This document shows, in pieces, positions 35,562 through 45,058 of a DNA stretch of 64,000 bases. Origin of the DNA: Alphaproteobacteria bacterium (GTDB taxonomy: Bacteria > Pseudomonadota > Alphaproteobacteria > Rs-D84). The stretch is from contig JAFTPS010000009.1 of assembly GCA_017463185.1 (NCBI GenBank), forward strand, positions 1-64,000, written 5' to 3'. How positions within the stretch are numbered: position 1 is the stretch's first letter; every line of letters starts with the position of its first letter. The notes under the pieces were generated by a model, which was given only the letters and a program-made list of their open reading frames with translations, was not told where the DNA came from and ran no database searches. The position numbers and the translations under genes were made by a program.

Positions 35562-36501
35562 ATTGATATGTGCCGGTGGTGTCGGTCATACTTCTATTGG
35601 CGGGCATATAGCATGTTTCAATCGGGTTTTGGTATCCGCTGTATGTGCTGTTGGCGGATGCGCCATCCTGGGTTGGGCATGCAACACATGAACTGGTGCC
35701 ATCGTAATAATATCCGCTGGTGCAGGTTGTGCATATCGTGCCGACATCCATGCCATACCCTGCCCCTGCGCAGTCGTACCCCATATAGTCTGCTATTTCG
35801 GCGGGGTCGGAACTGAAACACAGTGCGTCTGTATATGCATCCCAATTTTGTGCCAGTGTATCATTGCACACGGAATCGTTATTGCACATTGCAAATACCA
35901 ATGCATCGCTATATGGTGTGCCGGTACCATCGCAGTTCAGTGAATTATACACCCCGTCCGCATTTTCATCGGCTGCCAACACATAACGCGCGCAATTGTA
36001 TTCTAACTGTATCATTGTTTCACAATGTGCGGATATGTCTTCTTCAGTGTCTGTGTCGGAGTCGCTGCTACCAAATTGGCAACCGACGATTCCAGAATTT
36101 TTAGATGCGGTATATGCATCGTCTTGGTTATTGCATATCGCGGCTGCGAAACGGTCAAAATCACTGTTCAAAAAGTTTACACAGTCGTCATAATCATCTG
36201 CGGCATTGCAGACATATTCTACCTCGGCGGGGTTGACGGTGGTTGAGAATGGGCAAAAGCCATTTGCAATGGCGTCGCTGTATAAAAGTTCAAAATACAT
36301 ACACCCGTTTTCGTTGTATGGTGAATCTGCATAACAAAATGTTTCGTTATATACGCATTCACCGACGCAATTGCTGCCATCGTATTGGGTGCAATAATAA
36401 CAGTCTGCACAATCCTGGTCATCTGTACCACTGGCGGCGATGGTTGGCAAAGTTGTGCAAACAAACATTATCACACACAGTATTTTGTTTAGCGTTTTCA
36501 C
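35536..36501 (-). CDS. secreted Cys-rich protein with TD-TGT motif (321 aa)
   Basis: GTG start with a GGAG site. The signal peptide (MKTLNKILCVIMFVCTTLPTIA/A) is followed by an acidic Cys-rich mature part with repeating Cys-Asn-Asp-Asp/Glu segments (for example DQDCADCYYCTQYDGSNC, VYNETFCYAD, AAICNNQDDAYTAS, VFAMCNNDSVCNDT). It closes with a CTTCTSGYYYDGTSSCVACP module and the recurring C-YMPANRSMTDTTGTYQF-x-x-DC end. Many Asp/Glu could bind cations. Its 5' region has an unusual repeat arrangement overlapped by a possible antisense RNA. Confidence 0.78.
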   Translation of the reverse strand: MKTLNKILCVIMFVCTTLPTIAASGTDDQDCADCYYCTQYDGSNCVGECVYNETFCYADSPYNENGCMYFELLYSDAIANGFCPFSTTVNPAEVEYVCNAADDYDDCVNFLNSDFDRFAAAICNNQDDAYTASKNSGIVGCQFGSSDSDTDTEEDISAHCETMIQLEYNCARYVLAADENADGVYNSLNCDGTGTPYSDALVFAMCNNDSVCNDTLAQNWDAYTDALCFSSDPAEIADYMGYDCAGAGYGMDVGTICTTCTSGYYYDGTSSCVACPTQDGASANSTYSGYQNPIETCYMPANRSMTDTTGTYQFTYDCPYN

Positions 36502-36552
36502 GGGGCGTTCTCCTTTCCTTAGAATTCTGGGGGACCGCTAGGAAAACGGTCC

Positions 36553-36653
36553 TTTGGATTCGGCATAAAATCCAATTGACAAAGCCCCGATTTCCGCGGT
36601 AAAATATATGTGAATAAATGCCGAAAATAATGGACCGTTTGGATTCGGCATAA
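36553..36653. repeat. 16-bp direct repeat upstream of Cys-rich gene
   Basis: TTTGGATTCGGCATAA occurs at 36553-36568 and again at 36638-36653, each followed by AAAATCC. In the Cys-rich gene's mRNA (minus strand) the complementary sequence is therefore present twice in the 5' leader. The first copy is flanked by a GGACCG/CGGTCC hairpin next to the ribosome site. Confidence 0.75.
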
Positions 36654-36702
36654 CAAAATCCCCGCAACCCCGGACTCACCGCGCCATCCGGCGTTTTTTT
36701 TG
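36612..36702 (+). ncRNA. candidate small antisense RNA
   Basis: A good promoter (TTGACA 36576, 18-base spacer, TAAAAT 36600) points to the right. About 90 bases later lies CGCC/GGCG followed by eight T (36682-36701). The predicted RNA folds ATGCCGAA/TTCGGCAT near its 5' end and contains TTTGGATTCGGCATAA, which is complementary to two sites in the leader of the divergent Cys-rich mRNA. No coding frame is present. The region to 36806 otherwise holds only a GTGGTTAGTGG-like repeat and a CCGC/GCGG hairpin. Confidence 0.42.
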
Positions 36703-36806
36703 TAAAAAATGGGTGGTGTAAATGGTTAGTGGTGGAATACATTATATTACCGCTTGCGCGGTAATGATGAAAATGCAATGCATTGTTTGTAACAGATGCT
36801 GTTTTT

Positions 36807-37400
36807 TTAATGTTGTTTTTGCAGGCGGGCTATGTGAGCCATCAGGCGTCGGTTCAGGATGTTATCAATGGGTTTTAATATATAATCAATATCCAGGCCC
36901 GCATTCAAAAAATCAATTGGATCGCAGGTATTTGTACGGCGCACATCCATATCGTTTGGCATATTTGCGCGTTTGCGGGCGGTTTCCAAATTGTTTTCCG
37001 GTGCCAAAAAGTACGCCACGCGATAATTATAATGACACGACAGGTTGTTTTTATTAAACCAATCAATCATTTGACGGGCGTATTTGGGCTGGATGACATC
37101 ATAGATTAAATTCTGGCCCAGGTGTGCGCGGACTTCGTCTTCTGGTACGCCATAGAGCCATTTTGGGGTTCCGGGTTGCCAGAATGCTTCGTTGACCCAC
37201 AGACGCGTTGCCAGGGACGCGGAATCAAAATACTCTTCGTCCCGAAAGAAATACGGATTGCCATCGGATTCACCGTCGCGCATTGGGCGCGTGGTTGCAG
37301 AGCGCAGGTTGTAAAATAGGTTTTCGGGCAAAGTATTTTTTACAAAATATGATTTGCCGCTGCCCGATAGTCCAGTACAAAATAAAAGTGTGTTTTTCAT
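36807..37400 (-). CDS. guanylate-kinase-like P-loop protein
   Basis: The protein is 197 aa. Walker A is GLSGSGKS, followed by SATTRPMRDGESDGNPYFF, which matches the GMP-binding SxTTRxPRxGExxGxxYxF of guanylate kinase, and by LYGVP in place of YGT. The C-terminal half (DPIDFLNAGLDIDYILKPID) does not match standard Gmk. It may be a divergent Gmk or a relative with another nucleotide or target. It follows rpoD on the same strand with a terminator between. Confidence 0.7.
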   Translation of the reverse strand: MKNTLLFCTGLSGSGKSYFVKNTLPENLFYNLRSATTRPMRDGESDGNPYFFRDEEYFDSASLATRLWVNEAFWQPGTPKWLYGVPEDEVRAHLGQNLIYDVIQPKYARQMIDWFNKNNLSCHYNYRVAYFLAPENNLETARKRANMPNDMDVRRTNTCDPIDFLNAGLDIDYILKPIDNILNRRLMAHIARLQKQH

Positions 37401-37425
37401 ATGGTTTTCCTTAGCATAAAATAAC

Positions 37426-37441
37426 CCGCCGTGTGGCGGGA
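37426..37441 (-). terminator. terminator of rpoD
   Basis: CCCGCC/GGCGGG with a 4-base loop right after the rpoD stop on the minus strand, then TTATTTTATG. Confidence 0.75.
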
Positions 37442-37444
37442 TGA

Positions 37445-39526
37445 TTAGTCTTCTAAGAAGCTGCGCAGTTTACGGGCACGGGTTGGATGTTTTAGTTTGT
37501 TCAGTGCCTTTTGTTCTATCTGGCGGATACGTTCACGGGTGACGCCGATATATTCACCGACCTCTTCCAATGTGCTGGTTTTGTTGGTTGACATACCAAA
37601 ACGCTGGCGCAGAACGGTTTCTTCCTTGGGGTCCAGTTCTGATAAAATCTGGGTGACGATTTTTCGCAGATTCTTTTGTGCGGCGGATGTGAATGGATTT
37701 TTCGCCGTTTCGTCCGCAATGATTTCAATACGCGAACTGTCGTCTTCGGTGCCAACGGGGGCCTCTAATGAAATTGGTTTCAGATTTACCTTCATGGCCT
37801 TGTGAATCTTGTCCACGGGCAGATAGATAATCTTAGACAATTCTTCGGCGGTTGGTTGACGACCGTATTTGTGCATAAATTGACGGGACGCGCGCTGAAT
37901 TTTATGGATGTTATCAATCATATGAACCGGGATACGGATTGTGCGGGCCTGGTCTGCGATACTGCGTGAAATGCCCTGTTGTATCCAATTGGTTGCATAT
38001 GTAGAGAATTTGTTCCCCAAACGATAGTCAAACTTATCAACTGCTTTCATCAGACCGATATTTCCGTCCTGGACCAAGTCGGAAAAGTCTAATCCCAGGC
38101 CGCGATTGCTGGATTTTTTTGCGAATTTAATAACCAGACGCAGGTTTGCTTCTATCATTTCGCGTTTTGCGCGGGCGGCTTCGGTTTGACCACGACGGAC
38201 CAGTTCAACAACCTTTTTATATTCGGCGGTTGGTTGACCAGTTTCGGTTGCGATTGCGGTGATATCTTCCTGGATTTTCAAAATGTCTGATTCGTGTTTC
38301 TTGGCAAAGTTTGCCCAGGAGGCATTTTTGTGTTTAGCCAATTTCTTTACCCAATTGCGATTCAGTTCATTGCCCGCATATTCGGCCAGGAAATCTTCAC
38401 GTTTAATTTTATTTGCCAGGGCCAGACGCAGTAATTTGCCCTCAAGCCCCATCAATAATTGGTCACGCTTGGTCAATTGTTCCAGAATTTCCGCGTTGCG
38501 GTCGTCGTTCAGACGGATTTTGCTGACGTGTTCAAACAATTCCAGGCGTTGTTTTGCGTATTTCTTTTCCAGGGCTTCGTCCGGCGTGTCGGATGTAAGC
38601 AGATTTTCCAGACGTTTGGCCTGTAGTTTTTGCATGCTGTTAAAGATGCGTTTGATTTTGGTGAACAGTTCGGTCACCATTGGCATAAGAGCCTCTTCCA
38701 TGACGGGGATTGGAACGCCGGATGTACCGCGTGGTGCATCTTCTTTTTTGATACCGTCTTCTTCGTCGGCATCATCTTCGTCGTCTTCGTCCGAATCAGC
38801 CGAAGCGTCCGCCAAATCGTCTAAATCATCATCGTCCAAGTCGTCTACATGTTCTACGCCCTTAGATTTTAAGGCCTCGGATAATGCTGCCAGGGATTTT
38901 TGTTCGGATTCGCTGGAATACATAACTTCTAAATTCACGATATAGCGCAGGCGAATGTCTTCGTTTAATAACTGTTGATACCAATCCAACATTGCCTGGA
39001 TTGTCATGGGGCTTTCGCACAGGCCATATACCATCAGGCGGGATGCCGCCTCAATTCGCTGGGCGATTGCAACCTCGCCTGCGGCGGTCAATAATTGTAC
39101 CGTACCGATTTGTTTCAGGTATGATTGCACGGAATCCTGGACGCCCAGGACCAGGCTGCCCGTTTGGCTACGTTCTAATTGTTTGGCAAAATGTTCATAA
39201 TCTTCGTCGTTGACATCAACCTGTTCGGCATCTGCGTTTAACAGGTTGCGGGTTTTGTCGCGTGGTTCGTCATCGTCAACATCATAATATTTTTCCATAT
39301 CCTGGGCGTAATTATCCGTTTCCAGAATTTCCAGGCCTAAATCCTGTTGGAAAAAATCCAAAACTTCATCTTGTTCCTCGGCTGGGATTTCGTCAGCCTC
39401 GGTCGCGGCATTAAAATCCATTTGGGACAAATAGCCCACCTCAACCGCTGATGTTGCCAGTTTTTGCAGATTTTCCGGCAAAGAATCAATCAGTAATTTT
39501 GTTGCCGCGTCCAGTTTTTTTGCCAT
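37445..39526 (-). CDS. rpoD: RNA polymerase sigma factor RpoD (sigma-70)
   Basis: The protein is 693 aa, the housekeeping sigma factor. Region 1.2 is [15 protein letters not shown], region 2 holds [20 protein letters not shown] and [17 protein letters not shown], region 3 begins IRIPVHMID and region 4 has [21 protein letters not shown] non-conserved region between 1.2 and 2 contains a very acidic run of about 35 residues rich in Asp and Glu (coordinates about 38720-38840). The promoters seen in this window (TTGAAW-17-TATAAT) fit a standard sigma-70. Confidence 0.97.
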   Translation of the reverse strand: MAKKLDAATKLLIDSLPENLQKLATSAVEVGYLSQMDFNAATEADEIPAEEQDEVLDFFQQDLGLEILETDNYAQDMEKYYDVDDDEPRDKTRNLLNADAEQVDVNDEDYEHFAKQLERSQTGSLVLGVQDSVQSYLKQIGTVQLLTAAGEVAIAQRIEAASRLMVYGLCESPMTIQAMLDWYQQLLNEDIRLRYIVNLEVMYSSESEQKSLAALSEALKSKGVEHVDDLDDDDLDDLADASADSDEDDEDDADEEDGIKKEDAPRGTSGVPIPVMEEALMPMVTELFTKIKRIFNSMQKLQAKRLENLLTSDTPDEALEKKYAKQRLELFEHVSKIRLNDDRNAEILEQLTKRDQLLMGLEGKLLRLALANKIKREDFLAEYAGNELNRNWVKKLAKHKNASWANFAKKHESDILKIQEDITAIATETGQPTAEYKKVVELVRRGQTEAARAKREMIEANLRLVIKFAKKSSNRGLGLDFSDLVQDGNIGLMKAVDKFDYRLGNKFSTYATNWIQQGISRSIADQARTIRIPVHMIDNIHKIQRASRQFMHKYGRQPTAEELSKIIYLPVDKIHKAMKVNLKPISLEAPVGTEDDSSRIEIIADETAKNPFTSAAQKNLRKIVTQILSELDPKEETVLRQRFGMSTNKTSTLEEVGEYIGVTRERIRQIEQKALNKLKHPTRARKLRSFLED

Positions 39527-39572
39527 TCGCCAACCTTTATGAATTTGTGTCGTATTTTATATATGTCAGAAA

Positions 39573-40112
39573 TTATTTCTTTTTATTATTGCCCTGCTTT
39601 TGTGCCTTGGCCACGGCATCGTGCAATGCGGATTCAGATACCAGCCCCAATACAATCGGACTTTGGATTTGAATCAGTGAATAAGATGCGTGGGTTTTAT
39701 TGCGTACGGATGCAACGGTTGGGTTTGTACTGCGCATCAGGCGTGCAACCTGGCCGTCGGATAATTCCGGATAATTTTTTAAAATCCACAAAATACCACC
39801 CAGGCGGTTTTGGCGATGTAATTTTGGGGTATAACCAACGCCGCGTTTGTTTTGCGCCTGTTGCGCTTCTACTATTTCGGCACGCAATGTCAGGCGGGCG
39901 GATGGGTCAGCCTCGGCTGTGGCGATATCTTCGCGGGTCAACTGGCCACTTAAAATTGGGTTTAATGGTTGGATTTTATAAGTTTCCGCATCGGCGATAT
40001 TTTTGATTTCTAATTCGTGCATACCGCAGAATTCCGCGATTTGCTCAAATGTCAATGCTGTGTTTTCAATCAGCCAAAGGGCGGTGGATTTAGGCATATA
40101 TGGATAATTCAT
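39573..40112 (-). CDS. trcR: DUF1013/TrcR-type cell-cycle regulator
   Basis: The protein is 179 aa. Its sequence fits the DUF1013 family restricted, as far as I know, to Alphaproteobacteria and called TrcR (cell-cycle transcriptional regulator): MPKSTALWLIENTALTFEQI, IAEFCGMHELEI, NPILSGQLTREDI, RRQ-like RGVGYTPKLHRQNRLGGILW and SDGQVARLMRSTNPTVASVR, the last likely a DNA-binding HTH. The C-terminus is a basic tail. The gene lies between cysS and rpoD, all on the minus strand. Confidence 0.88.
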   Translation of the reverse strand: MNYPYMPKSTALWLIENTALTFEQIAEFCGMHELEIKNIADAETYKIQPLNPILSGQLTREDIATAEADPSARLTLRAEIVEAQQAQNKRGVGYTPKLHRQNRLGGILWILKNYPELSDGQVARLMRSTNPTVASVRNKTHASYSLIQIQSPIVLGLVSESALHDAVAKAQKQGNNKKK

Positions 40113-40134
40113 TGAAAATTCCTCTTAAATTACA

Positions 40135-40162
40135 GGGGGCAATATACACTAATATTGCCCCC
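40135..40162. other. long perfect hairpin in trcR 5' region
   Basis: GGGGGCAATAT / ATATTGCCCCC forms an 11-bp perfect stem with a 6-base loop between cysS and trcR. A T-rich tract follows on the + strand, but not on the minus strand where the genes lie. It may be a transcript-stabilising 5' hairpin for trcR mRNA or a partial terminator of cysS. Confidence 0.5.
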
Positions 40163-40187
40163 ATTTCAACCTATTTTTATTATTTTT

Positions 40188-41612
40188 TTAGGACTTTTTA
40201 ACAATTTTGTATCCGTCTTTGTTGTCCAGCACGGTCCAGCCTGCCGCATCAATTTGAGCGCGCAGGGCGTCCGCCGTTGCCCAATCACGCGATGCCTTGG
40301 CGGTGGCACGACGGTCGGCCAGCGCAACGATTTCCGCCGGCGCAGTTTCACGTTCCAGTGCAACCAATTTCTTTGCACGGTCAATGAATTGCAGGCCCAA
40401 TAATTCGTCCACAAAGCCTATCAATGCTAATTTTGTTGCATTGTCTATGTCGCCCGATTTGATGAAATCCTGGACCATAACTAATACAGATGCGGTTTTC
40501 AGGTTGTCTGATATAGCCGCGACCATATCATCATGCCATTTCTTATAAATGTCATGATTTATGGGTTGGGTATGTGCTGGTAAAATATCCGCAACGCGGC
40601 GTACCAGGTTTGCATAACTTTTTGCGGTTGCGTCCATTGTTTCCCACGAAAATGCCAGTTGTGATTGATAGTGTCCCAATGCCACAAAATAGCGATAAAC
40701 CATCGGGTCGTATCCACGCGTACGGACGGCGTCCAGCCCCAAAAATTCGCCCTTAGACTTGGCCATTTTTTCGCCGGATTTGTCCAGCAGGAAACTGTAA
40801 TGCAACCAAGTGTTGACCCACGGTGCGCCCGTGATTGGTTCACTTTGCGCGATTTCGTTGGCATGGTGAACGCGGGACAGGTCTTCGCCCCCAGTATGTA
40901 TGTCAAAATGGTTACCCAGTAATTTCATGCTCATCGCGCTGCATTCTGCGTGCCAGCCGGGGAATCCAATGCCCCAGGGACTGTCCCATTCCATTTGGCG
41001 TTTTGTATCCGTTGGTGAAAATTTCCACAGGGCAAAATCTGTTGGGTTGCGTTTTGCATCGTTAAAGTCTACGCGCGCCCCCGCCCGATTGCCAGATAAC
41101 GACCCACCGGTCAATGCGCCATAGTTAGCAAATTTAGATGTGTCATAATAAATGCCGTCGTTTGGAATTTCATAGGTGTATCCCAAATCTTGCAACTTTT
41201 GAACCAGTTCAATTTGTTCGGCGATATAATCTGTTGCATGTGGCATTACTGTTGGCGCAATCATATTCAAATCGTTAAGGTCGCGCAAAAATTCGTCTTT
41301 ATAAAATTTGGCAATGTCCCACACAGATTTATTATCACGGGCGGCACCCTTTTCCATTTTATCTTCGCCAGAATCGTCTTCGTCATTGGTCAGGTGGCCA
41401 ACGTCTGTGATGTTCATAACATGGCGCACATCATATCCATTTGCCAAAAACATACGTTTCAGAAAATCGTTGTGCAAAAATGTACGTAAATTGCCCAAAT
41501 GCGTGTAGTGATAAACCGTTGGACCGCACGAATAGAAACCAACCTTGCCCTGCTCTAAGGGTTTGAATTCTTCTAGTTTGCGCGTTAGTGTATTATATAA
41601 TTTAATCGTCAT
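40188..41612 (-). CDS. cysS: cysteinyl-tRNA synthetase
   Basis: The protein is 474 aa. The class I signature is present in altered form: YSCGPTVYHYTHLGNLR (HLGN for HIGH/HIGN) and the KMSKS loop as KMAKSKGEF. The zinc ligands are in the C-G-P-T start, PGWHAECSAMSM and the HHANEIAQSE segment. It charges tRNA-Cys, which must be in demand given the many Cys-rich secreted proteins. The ribosome site is AAAGGAT. Confidence 0.95.
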   Translation of the reverse strand: MTIKLYNTLTRKLEEFKPLEQGKVGFYSCGPTVYHYTHLGNLRTFLHNDFLKRMFLANGYDVRHVMNITDVGHLTNDEDDSGEDKMEKGAARDNKSVWDIAKFYKDEFLRDLNDLNMIAPTVMPHATDYIAEQIELVQKLQDLGYTYEIPNDGIYYDTSKFANYGALTGGSLSGNRAGARVDFNDAKRNPTDFALWKFSPTDTKRQMEWDSPWGIGFPGWHAECSAMSMKLLGNHFDIHTGGEDLSRVHHANEIAQSEPITGAPWVNTWLHYSFLLDKSGEKMAKSKGEFLGLDAVRTRGYDPMVYRYFVALGHYQSQLAFSWETMDATAKSYANLVRRVADILPAHTQPINHDIYKKWHDDMVAAISDNLKTASVLVMVQDFIKSGDIDNATKLALIGFVDELLGLQFIDRAKKLVALERETAPAEIVALADRRATAKASRDWATADALRAQIDAAGWTVLDNKDGYKIVKKS

Positions 41613-41959
41613 TGTGCGTATCCTTTCGGGTTTAGTTTATTGGAATATTAGTTATAGTGTGATTGAAAAGCAAACAAAATAGTTTACCGAAAAAGCGTTC
41701 TAGCGACAACAGTAAAAATTGATAAACCGAATTGTCATATAATGATTATGCCACGGTTTGGGCAAAAAGTCAAGGCAGATGTATTGAATACTTAGATAAA
41801 TAAAAGTTTAGTGGTTAGTGGTTGTGGCTAGTGATTAGTGGTTGTGTGCGGCGGATGCCGCACATTATAGCGCAAACACTTACCACTCTGATAAACTTTT
41901 TTTATCTAAGAAATCCGCAACATAAATTAAACCCGACATTTCTGGCGGGGAATGGGGGA
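41613..41959. other. intergenic region with short dispersed repeats
   Basis: The stretch holds several copies of TTAGTGGTTGTGG/TAGTGATTAGTGG-type repeats near 41808-41850, a GCGGCGGATGCCGC hairpin next to them, and AT-rich sequence. A TATAAT-like box is visible near 41738. I see no coding frame that I can support. Confidence 0.4.
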
Positions 41960-42401
41960 ATTCCCCTCCGTCGGAGGGGTGGTGGCTATGCCACCGGGGA
42001 GGGTTTTAGTCTTTCTATATTAAACTTTATCCATTCTAATACGGAACACATATCTTTTTTTACGTCTTTGTCGTTTAGTCTAATCACGGTTATTCCCAAT
42101 GATTGCATATATTCATCTCGTTCCATGTCATATTCATATTTATCGTCGTGTGAACTGCCATCTATTTCAATAACTAATCTTAATTCTTTACAATAAAAAT
42201 CGGCTATATAATTTCCAATAGGTTTTTGTTTGGTAAATTTTACGCCTAATGCAGAACGCTTTAATTCATTCCATAATAATGCTTCTGATAAAACGCCCGC
42301 ACGGCGGTTCGTACGGGCAAAACTGTTCAAATTATTGTTGTATATTTCTATCATTTATAACCCTCCCCGTCGCTTCGCGCCACCCCTCCGTTGGCGGGGA
42401 A
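41960..42401. mobile_element. DUF559 element with inverted terminal repeats
   Basis: About 45 bases at each end (41960-42004 and 42357-42401) are imperfect inverted repeats: TTCCCCTCCGTCGGAGGGG...GGGGAGGGTT on the left against TTCCCCGCCAACGGAGGGG...GGGGAGGGTT in the reverse complement of the right. Between them is one DUF559 gene. The right end stops four bases from the 3' end of tRNA-Ser. I recall similar repeats around DUF559 genes in other bacteria. No transposase is present. Confidence 0.6.
41986..42354 (-). CDS. DUF559 endonuclease-like protein
   Basis: The protein is 122 aa with the DUF559 (Vsr/restriction-endonuclease-like) layout: EALLWNELKRSALGVKFTKQ, IGNYIADFYCKELRLVIEID with the catalytic D and E-x-D, then HDDKYEYDMERDEYMQSLGI and VIRLNDKDV. 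Such proteins are small PD-(D/E)xK nuclease folds with poorly known roles. The gene fills the space between the inverted repeats. The last codons run into the left repeat. Confidence 0.88.
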   Translation of the reverse strand: MIEIYNNNLNSFARTNRRAGVLSEALLWNELKRSALGVKFTKQKPIGNYIADFYCKELRLVIEIDGSSHDDKYEYDMERDEYMQSLGITVIRLNDKDVKKDMCSVLEWIKFNIERLKPSPVA

Positions 42402-42405
42402 TAAG

Positions 42406-42493
42406 TGGCGGAGCGTATAGGACTCGAACCTATGGACCAAAAATTTCGGTCACAGATTAGCAATCTGCTGCATTACCACTCTGCCAACGCTCC
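42406..42493 (-). tRNA. tRNA-Ser (anticodon GCT)
   Basis: The minus strand forms a class II tRNA: acceptor GGAGCG/CGCTCC, D-arm, anticodon stem CAGAT/ATCTG region with loop presenting GCT, a long variable arm (GACC...GGTC) and T-arm GGTTCGAGTCC. CCA is encoded. It reads AGC/AGU serine codons. Confidence 0.95.
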
Positions 42494-42633
42494 GTGCAGG
42501 GGCTATTATATAGAAACGCGTTTTCAAATGCAAGCGCGAATTTGTGTGCAAATTATAAAATCCTTGAATTTGTGCTTTATTGTGGCTAAAATTTGTCTGT
42601 TTTATTTAATTTTGAAAAATAAGGTATCAAAAA

Positions 42634-45030
42634 ATGGCAGAAGACATCAAAAAAATTCACGAGCGCGAGGCAAAATGGCAAAAAAAATGGCGCGAGGCGC
42701 GCGCTTTTGTGCCAAAAGACGACGGCAGCAAACCACGTTTTTATACTCTGGTTGAGTTTCCGTTTTTGTCTGGTGCGGGTATGCACGCAGGGCATATGAT
42801 GAACTATTCTGGGATTGATGTTTTGGCGCGTTTTCGGCGTGCGCGTGGGTATGATGTCTTGTTTCCTATGGGGTTTGATGCGATGGGAATTGCGGGCGAA
42901 CATTACGCTACAAAAATTGGCAAACATCCCGCCGATGTTGCGCGTGAATTGATAAAATCTTATTCAGATATGATTGACCGTGTTGGCTGGTCGGTCAGTC
43001 CGGATACGCGGGTTGCGACATCTGACCCGGAATATATAAAATGGACGCAATGGATGTTTATTCAGTTCTGGAAAGCTGGATTGGCATATAAATCCGCTTT
43101 GCCGATGAACTGGTGTCCGGCGTGTAAAACGACATTTACAAACGAAGAATTGGAAGATAACAAATGTCCGCGCTGTCACGGTATAATTGAAAAGAAAGAA
43201 AAATTACAGTGGAATTTGGCCTTGTCGCGTTATTCGGAAAAATTACTGGCTGGATTAAACGATGTTGATTTTGAAGAACGTATTAAAAAGGATGAAATCA
43301 ATCTGATTGGTAAATCAAATGGTGCAGATGTGGATTTCCGGGTTGGGGATGATATTATGACGGTATATACCACACGCGTTGACACAATATTTGGTGTGAC
43401 ATTCTGTGTTATTGCGCCGGAACATAAATTATTGGCAAAATGGCTGGACGACGGTAAAATCACAAATGCGGACCAGGTTCGTGCCTATATCAAAGAATCC
43501 GCCGCAAAATCAGAAATTGAACGAACCGATGCGACCAAGGAAAAAACCGGTGTTGAATTAAAGGGGATTAAAGCCATAAATCCATTTAATGGTCGCGAGA
43601 TACCGGTCTTTACATCGGATTATGTGTTGGTTGATTATGCGTACGGTACAATTATGGCGGTGCCGGCACACGATGGTCGTGACTGGGATTTTGCGAAAAA
43701 GTTTGGTCTGGATATTATCCCGGTTTTGGCGGGGGGCGAGCCAGATAAAGTCTGGGAAGGTGATGGCGTGCATATCAATTCGTCATTCTTGGATGGTATG
43801 GGCAAGACTGACGCAATTGCGGCCGCGATTAAATATGGTTCTGAGAAAGGTTTTGCGCGCGGTACAACCAAGTATAAATTAAAGGATTGGGGATTTTCGC
43901 GTCAAATGTACTGGGGCGAACCAATTCCAATGGTGTATTGTGAAAAATGTGGTTGGCAACCCGTTGATGAATCTGAATTGCCGGTTATGCAGCCATTTAT
44001 GATGGACTATCGCCCAACGGATACGGGTGAAAGCCCATTGGCGCGTGCGACGGATTGGGTGAATACAACCTGTCCACATTGTGGTGGTGTGGCAAAACGC
44101 GAAACAGATACTATGCCGGGATGGGCTGGGTCTTCGTGGTATTTCCTGCGCTATTTGGATCCAAAAAACGACAAAGAGTTTTGTTCACGCAGACAGATGG
44201 AAAACTGGATGCCGGTGACGCATTATAATGGTGGGCATGAGCATAATACACGTCATTTGATTTATTCACGATTTTGGCACCACGCATTGTATGATTTGGG
44301 TCTGGTGAATACGCCAGAGCCGTATGCGCGGCGCACGGCTCAGGGTTTGTTGATGGGGAATGATGGTTATAAAATGTCAAAATCCCGTGGAAATGGCTTT
44401 ATGGTGGCAGATTTGGTTGACAGTGTCGGTGCCGATGCGGGGCGTGTGGCGGTGTTGTCGCTGGGCCCGTGGGAGAATAATGCCGTATGGACTGATGGTG
44501 CGCTGGCCGGTGTACAACGTTTCCTGAAACGTGTGGAAAATATGTCGGATAATTTAACCGATGAACCAATGACCGCGGACCAGGAAAGATTGGTACACAA
44601 ATTGATTGCAGATGCGACAGAACGTTTGGAAAATATGAAATTCAATACAACAATTTCCGCGATGATGGAATATATCAATGCGTTTGGTGGTGCGATGCCC
44701 CGCCCTGCGTATGAAACGTTGTTGCAGATATTGAATCCTTTTGCGCCACATTTAACTGAGGAAATGTGGGAAAAGTTAGGGCACGATACCATGTTGGTTT
44801 TTGAACCTTGGCCAACATTTGATGCGTCAAAACTGGTGAAAACATCAATGACAATTGTTGTGTCGGTCAATGGCAAACGTGTGGCAGACTTTGTTGTGCC
44901 GGCGGATGCAGATGAGGCCACTATTGTAGCCGCTGCCAAAGATGCAGCCGGCGCAAAACTGGATGGTGCAACGATAATAAAAACAATTGTCGTTCCGAAA
45001 AAACTGGTAAACTTTGTGGTAAAGAAATAA
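42634..45030 (+). CDS. leuS: leucyl-tRNA synthetase
   Basis: The protein is 798 aa, about 60 residues shorter than the E. coli enzyme. Signatures: FPFLSGAGMHAGHMMNY (HAGH for HIGH), a zinc-type CPACKTTFTNEELEDNKCPRCH insert, the CP1 editing domain with TTRVDTIFGVTFCVIAPEH and YGTIMAVPAHDGRD, and YKMSKSRGNG (KMSKS). The last 51 codons are duplicated at 47345-47497. Ribosome site is weak; AAGGTA lies upstream of ATG. Confidence 0.96.
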   Translation: MAEDIKKIHEREAKWQKKWREARAFVPKDDGSKPRFYTLVEFPFLSGAGMHAGHMMNYSGIDVLARFRRARGYDVLFPMGFDAMGIAGEHYATKIGKHPADVARELIKSYSDMIDRVGWSVSPDTRVATSDPEYIKWTQWMFIQFWKAGLAYKSALPMNWCPACKTTFTNEELEDNKCPRCHGIIEKKEKLQWNLALSRYSEKLLAGLNDVDFEERIKKDEINLIGKSNGADVDFRVGDDIMTVYTTRVDTIFGVTFCVIAPEHKLLAKWLDDGKITNADQVRAYIKESAAKSEIERTDATKEKTGVELKGIKAINPFNGREIPVFTSDYVLVDYAYGTIMAVPAHDGRDWDFAKKFGLDIIPVLAGGEPDKVWEGDGVHINSSFLDGMGKTDAIAAAIKYGSEKGFARGTTKYKLKDWGFSRQMYWGEPIPMVYCEKCGWQPVDESELPVMQPFMMDYRPTDTGESPLARATDWVNTTCPHCGGVAKRETDTMPGWAGSSWYFLRYLDPKNDKEFCSRRQMENWMPVTHYNGGHEHNTRHLIYSRFWHHALYDLGLVNTPEPYARRTAQGLLMGNDGYKMSKSRGNGFMVADLVDSVGADAGRVAVLSLGPWENNAVWTDGALAGVQRFLKRVENMSDNLTDEPMTADQERLVHKLIADATERLENMKFNTTISAMMEYINAFGGAMPRPAYETLLQILNPFAPHLTEEMWEKLGHDTMLVFEPWPTFDASKLVKTSMTIVVSVNGKRVADFVVPADADEATIVAAAKDAAGAKLDGATIIKTIVVPKKLVNFVVKK

Positions 45031-45031
45031 A

Positions 45032-45058
45032 AAAACGCCCATTGGGCGTTTTTTTAAT
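45032..45058. terminator. terminator of leuS
   Basis: AAAACGCCC / GGGCGTTTT with a short ATT loop and a T-run directly after the leuS stop; it also ends the convergent protease gene. Confidence 0.88.

Noticed and set aside
40188-41612. HLGN and KMAKS as inactivating changes in CysS
   Set aside because: Both are tolerated variants of HIGH and KMSKS; all other motifs and the zinc ligands are in place.
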